The notes: generated by a model not told the origin, from the letters alone. Positions 27,705 to 42,254 are shown, counted from the first letter of the stretch. The stretch: 43,602 nucleotides of DNA from Rhodospirillales bacterium (GCA_016793925.1 JAEULH010000008.1:1-43602), one strand, 5' to 3'. Numbers and translations are program-made.

Positions 27705-30603
27705 ACATGATTTCGACCCGCGGCCCGGCGCTGCTTTTCGGCTCGAATTCCGCCCTGCACTCGGCAACCTGATTGGCGCCGATCTTGTCGCGTTCAACGA
27801 GTTGCTGTCGGACCGCACGCGTGCGCTCTTCGGCGAGACGGGTCAGAGCGGAGCGGGCCTGATCGTCCACCGGCGGAGTTTTCGGCGGCTGGTTTGCGGC
27901 ACGGCCCTGTTGTGCGGGAGCCGGCGGTGTCGGTTGTGGCAATTCACCGCGCGCCCGCAAGGCCTGAAGATCCTGGTCCACGGCCTTGCCGCAGACCCGC
28001 AAGCTCAACTTCGGCCGCTCCTTGAGCATTTTGGCGAGGTTGTCGCTGAAGGCCTTCGCTTCAGGGCTCAATTCGGCAGCGCCCGCGGCGAACGGGATCG
28101 GCTTGAACGACGGGCCACCGCCACCGACGGCCCCGGCCAGCGCGCCGACCGGTTCGAAGAGAAGCTTGAACGGCGCAGTGACCGCGCCGGTGACGGCGCC
28201 GGTGACGGCTTGGCCGATCGCATCCGACAGATCGAAGCTCGGGGACGAGAGATCGCCAGAAATCGGAATGCGCAGGTTGATCCTGCCATCGGAATCCTGG
28301 AGCAGCCCGACCGCCGTGTCGATCGGAACGCCGATCGATGCGGACAGTCGCTGGGCGTCCTCTTTCGACAGGGCGCCGAAGGCCAGATTGCGCAAGTCGA
28401 TCAGAATTGTGCCGTCGAGCTTGCCGTTGTTGGCCAGCGCATCGGCTTTCAGATTGAGCCGGCCGCTATCGATGTTCGCGCCCACGGCCTTGGCGGCGTA
28501 GGGCGAGAGCGGTGGAAGCTCCAGTTTCTCGATCTGCGCCAGAACATTGAAGTTGCGTTGGGAGGCGAACGGCGTAATCCAGCCGCTGGCGGTAAGGTCG
28601 GTGAAGTCGTTCACGGTCGCGGCGAGACGGACGTCGGTCTTCTGCGCCGGCGCGGCCATGTCGAGATCCTCGACCTGGAGCGTCTTGATATTGGTGTTCA
28701 TCTTCACCTCCGGCGTGACGGAGGTGTCGGTGAAGGCGACCTTCGCAGGCGAAGACAACGTGAACGATCCGAGCCTCAGGGCCGGTTTGGCGCCGCCATC
28801 GTTGGCTTCCCCGCCCGCCGTCGAGCCGCTCGCTTCCTGACCGGCCTCATCCTTCTTGTCACCGGCAAAGGCCGTCAAAACGTCGCGATTGAACGCAATA
28901 TCGACGCCGCCAAGCGTGAGCTTGTCGGCGCCAACCGCCATCGCCTGGTCTGCGCGCGCGCCGTCTGCCGTGATCTGGGCGAAATTCGCCTTCGCCAACT
29001 GGCCGCCGCCGACGGCGCCGGTGAGTGCGTCAATGACGGCGTTCAGGGCGACGCTCCACTGCGGCCCGCCCTTGCCCAATTTTGCGACGATTTCTCTCAG
29101 ATCGAGTTGCACACGCTGGACGTTGGCGTCGATCGGCGGCTTGTTGTCGGCCGTCGGCTTGGCCGCGGAAATTGCCATGACGTTGAGCGTTCCCGACGTT
29201 TTGACGCTCGTTTCGCCCGATGTCGTCCCTACGGTGAGATCGGGTAGCGACAGGCTGATCTCGTTCGCGGCGATGCGCATGGCCTCGGCCGGTGCCGGTT
29301 GCGGCAACTGTCCCCTGACCTCGCCGAGGGACAGGTCGAGACCGCCGGTGAGGTTGGTCGCGCCGCCGATGCTTGCCTTGATGTCCTTGAGTTTGGTCTT
29401 GATGGTCCCCGCCTGAAGTGACGGCGCCTGCTGGGGGTTGTTGGCGGAGGCTTGCGCAACGACCTGGGTCAAGGCGATGTCGCCGCTGATCGCGGCCTGG
29501 GTGCGGCCCTCGGTCTGTTCGGCGGTGAGCGACGGGAGGTCGAGCGAAGCGTTCGCAAGGCGTACCGATGAGCCGCCGGCCGCCTCAAGATGCGCATTGT
29601 CCAGTTCGAAATTGATCGGCCCGCTCAGTGTCGCTGCGCCTCCCGGAGCAAGCCGATAGCGGTTGTCCAGCTTGAGAACGGCGCGATCGAAGGTCATGGC
29701 GATCTGATCGGGACGGCTGCTGTCGACGTCGGTGCCCGTGACTTCGCCCTTCACGCTCGCGTCGGTGTTGCCCTGGCCGGCCTCGAGCGTGCCAGACAAG
29801 TCCGCTTTCAGCACGCCGGAGCGGCGATCGAACCCCAGCGGCCCGGTATACTTTGCGATCTTGTCCAGTTCGACGTCGTCGACCGACACTTTGGCGTCTG
29901 CATGAACGACCTCGCCGAACGGGCGTGCCGTTCCCTCGGCGCGGAAGCCCATATTGTTGATGCGCGCGTCGAGGATAAAGCGGCCGGGATGATCCGGCTG
30001 CCAGGTGTGGAACTCGTGCAGTTCAAGGTTGTCGACATTGAGTTCGATGGTGCCACGGGCCCGGTCGGTGTAGAAAACCCGGCTTTCGATGAAGCGAAAG
30101 TCGTCGAGGCCCGCGCCCCATGCCGACTCGTTCTCCTTGGGTGGCGGCTGTTCTTCCTTCGGTTTCGTGAATTGGCTGAGATCGACGCCGTTGATTGTAA
30201 TGGTGCCGTCCATCTCCCGCGTAACTTGGACATCGACGCCTTTGATGATCAGCGTACGGACCAGCGCCTGGCGGTGAAAGAGGTTGAGCACACCGTACTT
30301 CAGCCCGACTTCCTTGACTTCACCGATCGGCGCGCCTTCGCCGCGGAAGGTCACAGGCCCAAGCCAGATCTCCCGGTTCCAGATATTGATCCGTAGCGTA
30401 TCGATGCCTTCCGTCGCGATGCCCATGTCGTCAAGCTGATTGCGAACGATGTAGCGCGCGGCGTAAGTCGGCAGCACGAAGACGATGAGCGCGAGGATCA
30501 CCAGCGGGACGATGATCCACGCGGCGATTTTCCAGCGGCGGCGCCGGGTTCGCGGAGGCTTCGCGGTGGTATCCTCTGGTGGCGGCGATGGCGTTGGGCT
30601 CAA
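27700..30603 (-). CDS. AsmA-like DUF748 envelope protein
   Basis: Very large envelope protein, 967 residues. A basic cytoplasmic tail (RTRRRRWK) and one membrane helix (AAWIIVPLVILALIVFVLP) precede a long periplasmic repetitive beta region. Characteristic DUF748 pieces are IRNQ/IVRNQLDDMGI, VTFRGEGAPIGEV, FRFIESRVFYTDRARG and FSQ/FDLSDAIG. The end has a short OmpA-like stretch (IPFAAGAAELSPEA, then VCGKAVDQDLQALRARGE) as in other DUF748 proteins. AsmA-like proteins are thought to bridge the periplasm and carry phospholipids. Start: TTG 30603, because GGAGG lies 7 bases before it; the TTG at 30609 would be almost on top of that site. A DUF748 role in this organism is not known. Confidence 0.88.
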   Translation of the reverse strand: MSPTPSPPPEDTTAKPPRTRRRRWKIAAWIIVPLVILALIVFVLPTYAARYIVRNQLDDMGIATEGIDTLRINIWNREIWLGPVTFRGEGAPIGEVKEVGLKYGVLNLFHRQALVRTLIIKGVDVQVTREMDGTITINGVDLSQFTKPKEEQPPPKENESAWGAGLDDFRFIESRVFYTDRARGTIELNVDNLELHEFHTWQPDHPGRFILDARINNMGFRAEGTARPFGEVVHADAKVSVDDVELDKIAKYTGPLGFDRRSGVLKADLSGTLEAGQGNTDASVKGEVTGTDVDSSRPDQIAMTFDRAVLKLDNRYRLAPGGAATLSGPINFELDNAHLEAAGGSSVRLANASLDLPSLTAEQTEGRTQAAISGDIALTQVVAQASANNPQQAPSLQAGTIKTKLKDIKASIGGATNLTGGLDLSLGEVRGQLPQPAPAEAMRIAANEISLSLPDLTVGTTSGETSVKTSGTLNVMAISAAKPTADNKPPIDANVQRVQLDLREIVAKLGKGGPQWSVALNAVIDALTGAVGGGQLAKANFAQITADGARADQAMAVGADKLTLGGVDIAFNRDVLTAFAGDKKDEAGQEASGSTAGGEANDGGAKPALRLGSFTLSSPAKVAFTDTSVTPEVKMNTNIKTLQVEDLDMAAPAQKTDVRLAATVNDFTDLTASGWITPFASQRNFNVLAQIEKLELPPLSPYAAKAVGANIDSGRLNLKADALANNGKLDGTILIDLRNLAFGALSKEDAQRLSASIGVPIDTAVGLLQDSDGRINLRIPISGDLSSPSFDLSDAIGQAVTGAVTGAVTAPFKLLFEPVGALAGAVGGGGPSFKPIPFAAGAAELSPEAKAFSDNLAKMLKERPKLSLRVCGKAVDQDLQALRARGELPQPTPPAPAQQGRAANQPPKTPPVDDQARSALTRLAEERTRAVRQQLVERDKIGANQVAECRAEFEPKSSAGPRVEIMF

Positions 30604-30668
30604 GATCAATCCTCCGCTATCGGTGTTCGTTCTCGCCGTTCCGGCTTGACCGACGGCTTTCGCCGAGT

Positions 30669-32105
30669 TCAGCCGGCGACCGCGTCGGGCTGGTCGTGCT
30701 GGCGGTCCTGCCCGTCTCGCCCGGGCTTGCCGTCAACCTCTGCTGGCGGCTCGGCGGCATCTTTCAAATCGAACATCATGCCATCGTCCAGGGCCAGTTC
30801 CTTGATCGTCGTTCGCTCCAGGAGATCGGCCAGCGTGCGATCGATCTGCTCCGTCAGGCGCTCGACCGGCGGGTCGGCGCGAACGACGTCGATGCCGGGA
30901 TGGCTCTGTTCCTCGGCGGCCCGCACCGCATCCATCACGGCGCTGAGCGGTGTCGACTCCATCGGCCGCGCCGGCAGGTAGCAGGGCGGTTTGTCGGCAG
31001 TCCGCTTCAAGAGCCCGGCCGCTTCAAGCGCTTCGAGCACCGGGCCGCAGGTCTCTCCGGCGAGATTGACGGCCTTCGCGAGACGATCGAGGGGCCAGCA
31101 GGGCGCGCCGCGGTAGTAGTCCCGACCGATGATGATCATGAGCTGGAAGGCGGTGCGTTCCTTCAAACGGTTGCTGAGCAGCAACGGCACGCGCCGGGGA
31201 CGGACGCTCTCCGGGTGCTGGTGGTAGAAGGCGATCGACGCGCCGACCAGCAGGATGAGCCAACTCACGTAGAGCCAGATCATGAACAGAATCGGCGTCG
31301 CGAGCGCGGAATAGATTGCCGTGTAGTTGGTCGAGCCGGCAACGAACGAGGCGAACAGCGAACCGGCGATTACCCACAGAATGCCGGCGAAGACCGCGCC
31401 GATGAACGCCGAAAGCAGTTGGACGCGCGTGTTCGGGATAAAGACGTAGAGGAAGGTGAAGGTTCCGACGATCATCAGGTAGGGCGTAAGCGTTCGGATG
31501 AGGTCGATCGCCCAGCCGAAGATCTGAAAGTCGCGCAACTGCTCTACGACCACGTTGGTGCTGAGCGAGGCGCTGACGCCGAATGCCGAGAACATCAACA
31601 ACGGACCGATAAGGATAACGCTCAAAAAGTCACTGAACCGGCGCGTCATCGAGCGTTGGTTGCCGATCCGCCACGTTTCGTTGAAGGACGCCTCGATCTT
31701 CTGCATGAGCGATATCACCGTCCAGACCAGCAGGCCGAGGCCGACGGCGCCGAGAACCCCGACCCGCATGTTGTCGACAAAATCGACGATGCGGCCGGTG
31801 ATCTCGCCCGCGCGCGAGCCGAGCGGCTCCAGCGCGCTGAGCAGGATGGGCTCGATGAAATTGTGAACGCCAAAGCTCTTCAGTACCGAGAAGCTGAAGG
31901 CGAGCAGGGGCACGAGCGACAGCAGGGTGGTGTAGACGAGGCTGGTTGCGTGCAAGGTGAGATTGCCGTCCATCACGTCGCGGACGACGTCGTACAGAAT
32001 CCGGCCGACCCGAACCAGAATTGCCTGCCAGCGGGGAAGGTGGCGCAGATCGGATCGCCACAGAAATCTGGCGACCGGGGGGAGAAAGACCGGACTTGAC
32101 GTCAT
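30669..32105 (-). CDS. YihY/BrkB-family inner membrane protein with C-terminal winged-helix-like tail
   Basis: Inner-membrane protein of 478 residues, formerly called RNase BN but not a nuclease. About six membrane helices fill residues 40-310; the signature segments are ATSLVYTTLLSLVPLLAFSFSVLK, WTVISLMQKIEASFNETW and FIPNTRVQLLSAFIGAVFAGILW. The tail (about 320-478) resembles the helix-turn-helix-like C-terminal region of long YihY proteins, then becomes acidic and Gln/Asp-rich. Members have been proposed to act in envelope lipid transport redundantly with AsmA-like proteins, which makes the DUF748 neighbour (60 bases downstream, same strand) notable. Start ATG 32105 follows AAAGAGACGG. Confidence 0.92.
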   Translation of the reverse strand: MTSSPVFLPPVARFLWRSDLRHLPRWQAILVRVGRILYDVVRDVMDGNLTLHATSLVYTTLLSLVPLLAFSFSVLKSFGVHNFIEPILLSALEPLGSRAGEITGRIVDFVDNMRVGVLGAVGLGLLVWTVISLMQKIEASFNETWRIGNQRSMTRRFSDFLSVILIGPLLMFSAFGVSASLSTNVVVEQLRDFQIFGWAIDLIRTLTPYLMIVGTFTFLYVFIPNTRVQLLSAFIGAVFAGILWVIAGSLFASFVAGSTNYTAIYSALATPILFMIWLYVSWLILLVGASIAFYHQHPESVRPRRVPLLLSNRLKERTAFQLMIIIGRDYYRGAPCWPLDRLAKAVNLAGETCGPVLEALEAAGLLKRTADKPPCYLPARPMESTPLSAVMDAVRAAEEQSHPGIDVVRADPPVERLTEQIDRTLADLLERTTIKELALDDGMMFDLKDAAEPPAEVDGKPGRDGQDRQHDQPDAVAG

Positions 32106-32550
32106 CGCCGTCTCTTTGTTCGTGACCGCGGCACTCGCCGATGGTGCGCTATCAACCTGGATCCGTTCTCGGTGTCCCAGGCGCCGGTGTGTTCAAGCAC
32201 GATACCCTCGGCAGTGCGACTGCCTCGCATGCCGGAGTCTAATGATCGAACAAGTCGATGGACCAGCAAAATCGTGATTCGAGCGCGCCGGAGGAAGAAG
32301 TGTTTGCCTGAACCTGACGACCTTGTAATGTGCGCCCGGTGAACCCACACTCATCGGCGTGGGAATGGTTTGTGTCCGAGATTGCGTCCCAGACGCAACA
32401 ATGCTTCCAGGCATGGACACGAACCGGGGGACGGGTGGGGACCTCGATCCCTCAAGCCACGGTAAAATAAAATCGACGAAGTCGCGTCGCGACCGGTGTC
32501 TTCGAGGCCGTACGGAAGGAAAGGGCGGTTCAATCGCTAGGATGCGCCAG
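32106..32550. other. Divergent intergenic region yihY / gltB
   Basis: About 445 bases separating two divergent genes. Small in-frame extensions exist on both strands but none looks coding. Visible items: a TAAAAT hexamer at 32463-32468 inside an A-rich run (a plausible -10 for gltB, without a good -35), TTGCCT...TAATGT near 32305-32332 (weak promoter-like), and a 5-bp hairpin CCCAC/GTGGG near 32344-32363. No riboswitch or RNA gene was recognised. This long leader is where nitrogen control of gltBD would be expected, but no convincing site is visible. Confidence 0.5.
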
Positions 32551-37200
<4,650 letters not shown>

Positions 37201-37202
37201 AG

Positions 37203-38654
37203 ATGGGCAAGCCTACCGGTTTCAAGGAGATTGCCCGCCGGGATCGCTCCTACGAGTCGATCGGCACGCGGGTGCACCACTGGCGCGAGTTCATGGTGCC
37301 GATGGAGGACACCGAACTCTCGCGTCAGGGCGCGCGGTGCATGGACTGTGGCATTCCCTTCTGCCACCAGGGCTGTCCGGTCAACAACATCATCCCGGAC
37401 TGGAACGACCTCGTTTACAACGGCGACTGGCGCCGAGCCCTGGATGTCCTTCATTCGACTAACAACTTTCCGGAGTTTACCGGGCGAATCTGTCCGGCTC
37501 CGTGCGAAGCCGCGTGCACCCTCAACATTTTCGACACGCCGGTAACCATCAAGACCATCGAATGCGCGATCATCGACAAGGGTTGGGAAAACGGCTGGGT
37601 CCTGCCGCAAATCCCGACCCATCGGAGCGGCCGCCGCATTGCTGTCGTCGGCTCCGGTCCGGCCGGGTTGGCCTGCGCCCAGCAGCTTGCGCGCGCCGGC
37701 CACTGGGTCGTGGTCTTCGAAAAGCAGGATCGGATCGGCGGCCTGCTTCGCTACGGCATCCCGGACTTCAAGATGGAGAAGCATCTGATCGACCGGCGCA
37801 TGGCCCAGATGCAGGCCGAAGGCGTCGAGTTTCGGCCGAACAGCAACGTCGGCGATGGGATTCCCGCAGCCCGGCTCCTGGAGGAGTACGATGCGGTCGT
37901 CCTTTCGGGTGGCGCCGAACACCCTCGCGACCTCCCGGTTCCGGGGCGGGAGCTTCCAGGTGTCCACTTCGCGATGGATTTCCTGACCCAGCAGAATACC
38001 AGGGTCGCCGGTGGAACGGTCGCCGACGAGGACGCCATCCTCGCCGGCGGGCGCAAGGTCGTGGTCATCGGCGGTGGCGATACCGGCTCGGACTGCGTGG
38101 GCACCTCGATCCGCCAGGGAGCGGCATCGGTCACCCAGCTCGAAATCCTGCCGCGGCCGCCCGAGAGGGAGGACAAGGCGCTGACCTGGCCCGACTGGCC
38201 GCTGAAGTTGCGCACCTCGACTTCACACGAGGAAGGCTGCGCACGCGACTGGTCGGTCTCGACCAAGGCGCTCTACGGCAACGGCCGGGTCGAAGCTTTG
38301 GAGATGGTCCGTGTCGACTGGGAGAAGGATTCAGCCGGCGGCTGGAGTCTGCGCCCGAAGGCGGGGAGCGAGTTCCGGATCGAGACGGATCTGGTATTGC
38401 TCGCCATGGGGTTCGTTCACCCGCGTCACGATCGCCTGCTGCAGGATCTCGGCGTCGAACTCGACGCTCGCGGCAACGTCAAGGCGGACACAGAGGCCGA
38501 GCCCGGAGCCTACCAGACCAGCAACCCGAAGGTGTTCTCCTGCGGCGACATGCGCCGTGGGCAGTCGCTGGTCGTGTGGGCCATCCGCGAAGGGCGCCAG
38601 TGCGCCCGCTCGGTCGACCAGATGCTGATGGGATACTCCGAGTTGCCGAGATAG
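37203..38654 (+). CDS. gltD: Glutamate synthase (NADPH) small subunit
   Basis: Electron-input subunit of glutamate synthase; takes electrons from NADPH through FAD and 4Fe-4S clusters to GltB. 483 residues. N-terminal cluster ligands: CMDCGIPFC ... GCP and [12 protein letters not shown] site [13 protein letters not shown] (after about residue 146), NADPH site [15 protein letters not shown], and the C-terminal FAD contact [18 protein letters not shown]. Start ATG 37203 lies two bases after the gltB stop; the ribosome site must sit inside the gltB end. The pair is a complete and ordinary gltBD operon. Confidence 0.97.
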   Translation: MGKPTGFKEIARRDRSYESIGTRVHHWREFMVPMEDTELSRQGARCMDCGIPFCHQGCPVNNIIPDWNDLVYNGDWRRALDVLHSTNNFPEFTGRICPAPCEAACTLNIFDTPVTIKTIECAIIDKGWENGWVLPQIPTHRSGRRIAVVGSGPAGLACAQQLARAGHWVVVFEKQDRIGGLLRYGIPDFKMEKHLIDRRMAQMQAEGVEFRPNSNVGDGIPAARLLEEYDAVVLSGGAEHPRDLPVPGRELPGVHFAMDFLTQQNTRVAGGTVADEDAILAGGRKVVVIGGGDTGSDCVGTSIRQGAASVTQLEILPRPPEREDKALTWPDWPLKLRTSTSHEEGCARDWSVSTKALYGNGRVEALEMVRVDWEKDSAGGWSLRPKAGSEFRIETDLVLLAMGFVHPRHDRLLQDLGVELDARGNVKADTEAEPGAYQTSNPKVFSCGDMRRGQSLVVWAIREGRQCARSVDQMLMGYSELPR

Positions 38655-38679
38655 CGCCGGCGAGGCATGACGGGGAAGA

Positions 38680-38922
38680 ATGATGATCGTCTACGATATG
38701 CGCTGTGGCAACGGACACGTTTTCGAGGAGTGGTTCACGAGCCTCGGGGATTACGACAGCAAGGCCGAGGAGGGGCTCGCCTGTCCCGAATGCGGCGATA
38801 CGGCTGTCACAAAGGCTCTGTCGGCGCCGCGGGTCAACGGCGGCGCGACGGAGCCGGCGGGGGCCCCGTGCGGCCTGCCGGCGTGTGGCATGGGCGGCTG
38901 CCAGTTGATGAACGGCGGCTGA
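38680..38922 (+). CDS. Short DUF1178-family zinc-ribbon-like protein
   Basis: 80-residue protein of unknown function. The N-terminal half matches DUF1178: IVYDMRCGNGHVFEEWF, DYDSKAEEGLACPECG and TKALSAPRV, with C9/H13 and C35/C38 placed to hold zinc. Usual DUF1178 proteins run to about 140-150 residues; this one stops soon after the conserved part and instead ends in a small Cys/Gly cluster (C64, C69, C74 in CGLPACGMGGC), similar to tails of FmdB-type regulators. So it may be a natural short form or a truncated member. ATG 38680 is followed by a second ATG at 38683, which is better spaced from GGGGAAG. It follows gltD by 25 bases and may share its transcript. Confidence 0.8.
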   Translation: MMIVYDMRCGNGHVFEEWFTSLGDYDSKAEEGLACPECGDTAVTKALSAPRVNGGATEPAGAPCGLPACGMGGCQLMNGG

Positions 38923-38941
38923 AGCAGCGGCGGTCGCACCG

Positions 38942-39343
38942 ATGTCTGCTGCGAACAGGCTGGCGTCGACCTGTCTCTGTCTGGCCGGCCTGAACGGTTT
39001 CATCGCCGTGGCCGCCGGCGCTTACGGCCGCCACGCCGTGAGCGAAGCCTATCCGCGCGAGATCATGGCTATCGCCTCGCACTATCAGCTCGCGCATGCC
39101 CTGGCGCTGCTCGCCCTGGCTTGGCTTGCCGCCGAGAGAGACGCGCGATGGCTGTCGGCGGTCGGCTTTGCCACGGCCGCGTTCAGTCTCGGCATTCTGC
39201 TGTTTTCCGGCACCCTCTACGCCCTTGCCCTCAGTTCCGACCTGCCGGCCGTCGGCACCGCACCGGCGGGCGGCTTCCTGCTGATGGCTGGCTGGCTGAC
39301 ACTCGTCTGGATCGGGGGGCGAGCACTCCTGCAGCGGCGCTGA
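38942..39343 (+). CDS. DUF423-family small membrane protein
   Basis: 133-residue inner-membrane protein with four hydrophobic segments. The family start GLNGFIAVAAGAYGRHAV (usual GA-GAH, here GAYGRH) and the conserved HYQLAHALALLALAW and LFSGTLYALAL (usual FSGSLY) identify DUF423 (YgdD-like). No function is established for the family. It starts 19 bases after the DUF1178 stop. The end is followed by a strong hairpin shared with pckG. Confidence 0.88.
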   Translation: MSAANRLASTCLCLAGLNGFIAVAAGAYGRHAVSEAYPREIMAIASHYQLAHALALLALAWLAAERDARWLSAVGFATAAFSLGILLFSGTLYALALSSDLPAVGTAPAGGFLLMAGWLTLVWIGGRALLQRR

Positions 39344-39400
39344 CAGGCGCCACCGTCGCTTGTTCTCTCGGGCCTCGGAAGCAGGCGACGCACAATGAGA

Positions 39401-39424
39401 AAAGCCGGCCCGAGGGCCGGCTTT
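39401..39424. terminator. Bidirectional intrinsic-type terminator between DUF423 gene and pckG
   Basis: AAAGCCGGCC and GGCCGGCTTT form a perfect 10-bp stem around CGAG, between convergent genes. On the minus strand it is followed by T-rich TTTTCTC, on the plus strand by TTTCCG; the A/T ends on both sides fit a terminator working in both directions. Confidence 0.85.
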
Positions 39425-39455
39425 CCGTCGTTCCAAGCGATGGTTCGACCAGGTC

Positions 39456-41294
39456 CTAGCCGGCCATCTTCCACACTTCCGGAGCAGATCCGGCGCGCTC
39501 TTCGAGCGCCTTGCGCTGACGCTCCAACTCGTCCGGCAGATGATCGCCGAACGTAGCGAAGAACTGCTTGATCTCCGCCGCCTCGGCAAGGAGTCCCTGA
39601 CGGTTGATATCCATGATGCCGTGGTACTTATCCCGGGTGAAGTCGAGCCCCGCCCAGGTGATGTCCTCGTAACGCGGCATCAGGCCGAAGGGGCTCTCGA
39701 CGGCATCGGCATTGCCGCTGACCCGGTCAACGATCCACTTGAGCACCCGCATGTTCTGACCGAAGCCAGGCCAGATGAACTTGCCGTTCTCGTCCTTGCG
39801 GAACCAGTTGACGCGGAAGATCTTGGGCAACTTGTAACCCTTGCCTTCCATATGCAGCCAGTGACCCCAATAGTCGGCCATGTTGTAGCCGATGAACGGC
39901 AGCATCGCGAACGGATCGCGACGGATTGCCGCCTGGCCGATGGCCGCGGCGGTCGCCTCGGATCCCATGGTCGCGGCCATGAAGACGCCATGCTTCCAGT
40001 CCCGTGACTCATAGACCAGGGGGAAGGTCTTCGAGAGCCGGCCGCCGAAGATGAACGCGTCGATGGCGACGCCCTGGGGATCCTCCCAGGCCGGGTCGAT
40101 CGTCGGGCACTGGCCGGCCGGCGCGGTGAAGCGAGCGTTCGGGTGGGCCGCCGGATGATCCATGTCCGGGGTCCAGTCGTTGCCCTTCCAGTCGATCGCG
40201 TGGCTGGGCTTCGGGCCGTCCATCCCTTCCCACCAGACGTCGCCGTCGTCGGTGAGTGCGACGTTGGTGAAGATGGAGTTGGCCTTGATCGAGTCCATCG
40301 CCATCGGGTTGGAGTCGTAAGATGTGCCCGGCGCGACGCCGAAGAAACCGTACTCCGGATTGATGGCGCGCAAAGAACCGTCCGGTGCGGGCTTGATCCA
40401 GGCGATGTCGTCGCCGATGGTCGACGCCTTCCAGCCCTCAAAGCCCTGCGGCGGCAGGATCATGGCGAGGTTGGTCTTGCCGCAAGCGCTCGGGAAGGCG
40501 GCCGCGACATAGGTCTTTTCGCCCTTGGGCGACTCCAGGCCGAGAATGAGCATGTGCTCGGCCAGCCACCCCTCGTCGCGAGCCATCACCGAAGCGATAC
40601 GCAGCGCCAGACACTTTTTGCCCAGCAGCGCGTTGCCGCCGTAACCGCTGCCGTAGGACCAGATCTCGCGGGTCTCGGGGAAGTGGCAGATGTACTTCTT
40701 GCTGATGTCGCCTTCGCACGGCCACGGCACGTCTTCTTGCCCCGGCTGAAGCGGCATGCCGACCGAGTGCACGGTTGGGACGAAGAAGCCGTCGGGGCCG
40801 AGCACATCGAGAACCTTCTGGCCCATGCGGGTCATGATCCGCATGTTGCAGACGACGTACGGCGAGTCCGTGATCTCGATCCCGATCTGCGCGATCGGCG
40901 ATCCGAGCGGGCCCATGCTGAAGGGAATGACGTACATCGTCCGCCCCTTCATGCAGCCGTCGAAGACGCCCTTGAGGACCGTCTTCATCTCGTCCGGATC
41001 CATCCAGTTGTTGGTCGGCCCGGCCTCCTCCTTCGTCTTCGAGCAGATGTAGGTCCGCTCCTCGACACGGGCGACGTCGCTCGGATGCGAGCGCGCCAGA
41101 TACGAATTCGGCCGCTTTTCCGGGTTCAGCCGAATGTAGGTGCCCGAGTCGACCATCTGTTGGCTGAGACGGTCGTATTCTTCCTTCGAACCGTCGCACC
41201 AGTACACGCTGTCCGGCTTACAGATGCCGGCGATCTCCTCGACCCAAGCTAAGAGCTTGGCGTTGGAGGTCCGGTCGCGTCCAGTAGCTGTCAT
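39456..41294 (-). CDS. pckG: Phosphoenolpyruvate carboxykinase (GTP)
   Basis: Interconverts oxaloacetate and PEP for gluconeogenesis using GTP. 612 residues, the size of the GTP-type enzyme. Motifs: the hyper-reactive active-site cysteine Cys271 in [12 protein letters not shown], substrate residues in [19 protein letters not shown], the guanine-binding aromatic region with [19 protein letters not shown], and VFIFGGR-like [18 protein letters not shown] 41294 is preceded by GAGGGAATGACTC (8-base spacing). Most alphaproteobacteria carry the ATP-dependent PckA instead, so the GTP type may mark a lineage or a transfer event. Convergent with the DUF423 gene. Confidence 0.97.
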   Translation of the reverse strand: MTATGRDRTSNAKLLAWVEEIAGICKPDSVYWCDGSKEEYDRLSQQMVDSGTYIRLNPEKRPNSYLARSHPSDVARVEERTYICSKTKEEAGPTNNWMDPDEMKTVLKGVFDGCMKGRTMYVIPFSMGPLGSPIAQIGIEITDSPYVVCNMRIMTRMGQKVLDVLGPDGFFVPTVHSVGMPLQPGQEDVPWPCEGDISKKYICHFPETREIWSYGSGYGGNALLGKKCLALRIASVMARDEGWLAEHMLILGLESPKGEKTYVAAAFPSACGKTNLAMILPPQGFEGWKASTIGDDIAWIKPAPDGSLRAINPEYGFFGVAPGTSYDSNPMAMDSIKANSIFTNVALTDDGDVWWEGMDGPKPSHAIDWKGNDWTPDMDHPAAHPNARFTAPAGQCPTIDPAWEDPQGVAIDAFIFGGRLSKTFPLVYESRDWKHGVFMAATMGSEATAAAIGQAAIRRDPFAMLPFIGYNMADYWGHWLHMEGKGYKLPKIFRVNWFRKDENGKFIWPGFGQNMRVLKWIVDRVSGNADAVESPFGLMPRYEDITWAGLDFTRDKYHGIMDINRQGLLAEAAEIKQFFATFGDHLPDELERQRKALEERAGSAPEVWKMAG

Positions 41295-41499
41295 GAGTCA
41301 TTCCCTCGCATTGTCACATCCCGTGGAACCGCGCCGTCATCCCCGCGAAAGGCATCGGCTTGCGGACCGCGTTTGTCACTAAGATGGGCGTTACCTTGAT
41401 ATATTCAGCCCGATACTAAGCCTTTTCGACTCGCGTGCAAGCGCAGACGGACGCTTCTAAGGTGTTCCGTAGGTGCTTGAAAAAAGGGGGAAGATGCGG

Positions 41500-41514
41500 C
41501 CTGATCGAATCAGG
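41500..41514 (-). terminator. Weak hairpin after the HugZ-like gene
   Basis: On the minus strand CCTGAT-TCG-ATCAGG (6-bp stem, 3-base loop) lies just after the stop at 41526, with a run of six T about 15 bases farther (41485-41480). The gap between stem and T-run makes a standard intrinsic terminator unlikely, but it is the only stop-like structure for the right-edge operon. Confidence 0.3.
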
Positions 41515-41525
41515 AACCGTTCAGC

Positions 41526-42254
41526 TTATCGCTCATCGCTGCAGTTCACCATGCGATCGAGAAGGAGCGCGAGTTCCCTGGCGCTTCCGACCGGCGACGG
41601 AAAGTCCAGTCGCGCGACAGCGCCGCGGCGCCGGAGGTCGCAGCCCTCGGGATCGACGGCGATCAAGCGCCATCCGCCGCCGGGACGCGCCAGCAGCCGC
41701 TGCGCCGCCTGCGCCACGGCTCCCGCCTGGTTGCCCTGCAGCCGCGCGATAGTGGCGGGTTCGGCGGCGGCGATCGCTGCCGCAGCGGCCGGTTCGAACA
41801 GAATATCGCCGGAGTCCAACCACATCGCCCGGCCGAAGCCGCCGACGAAATGGGCGCGCTCGACCGCCATCCTGTAGACGTTGAAGTCGGTAAAGCTTGC
41901 GTAGAGTTTCGCGGACGGATGGCGCGCGAGGAAGCGTCGGCGGTGGCGCTCGTCCTGGCTGCCGACGACACGCCCGAGCAAGCTGACCCGCGGCCCAGTC
42001 TGCGGATTGGCCCGCCCCGATGCCGCCTCGATCAGCAGGCTGGCGCGGTTGTCGCGGGCGAGGTTTCGGGTGTGGTCGGAGAGGTCGGACAGCAGCAGGA
42101 TTGGGCTCGCGTCGGTGTCGCAGGCGACGGTGACCAGCGAGGCGTATGGCCAACCGGCGTCGGACGCGCTCCCGCTCGCATCATCGCCCAGGCTGGTCGC
42201 CAGCGTCGCGGACCGGGCGCGCCGGAGCAGGCTCCGCGCTTCTCTACCGCTCAC
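41526..42254 (-). CDS. HugZ/pyridoxamine 5'-phosphate oxidase-like split-barrel protein
   Basis: Split beta-barrel protein of 242 residues. The N-terminal flavin/haem-type barrel has RRARSATLAT, GWPYASLVTVACD, ILLLSDLSDHTRNLARDNRASLLI and GPRVSLLGRV, then RRRFLARHPSAKLYASFTDFNVYRMAVERAHFVGGFGRAMWL, the HugZ-family pattern; the C-terminal part resembles the DUF2470 tail (LRRRGAVARLDFPSPV). HugZ homologues degrade haem in a few pathogens; most are uncharacterised. Start GTG 42254 overlaps the CBS stop (GTGA) and has GGAGGT six bases upstream; the longer frame to 42401 lies inside the CBS gene and is rejected. Last gene of the operon. Confidence 0.85.
   Translation of the reverse strand: MSGREARSLLRRARSATLATSLGDDASGSASDAGWPYASLVTVACDTDASPILLLSDLSDHTRNLARDNRASLLIEAASGRANPQTGPRVSLLGRVVGSQDERHRRRFLARHPSAKLYASFTDFNVYRMAVERAHFVGGFGRAMWLDSGDILFEPAAAAAIAAAEPATIARLQGNQAGAVAQAAQRLLARPGGGWRLIAVDPEGCDLRRRGAVARLDFPSPVGSARELALLLDRMVNCSDER

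Noticed and set aside
32210-32223. Sigma54-like GG-N10-GC site upstream of gltB
   Set aside because: The spacing fits, but flanking bases match the consensus poorly and this pattern is very frequent by chance in GC-rich DNA.
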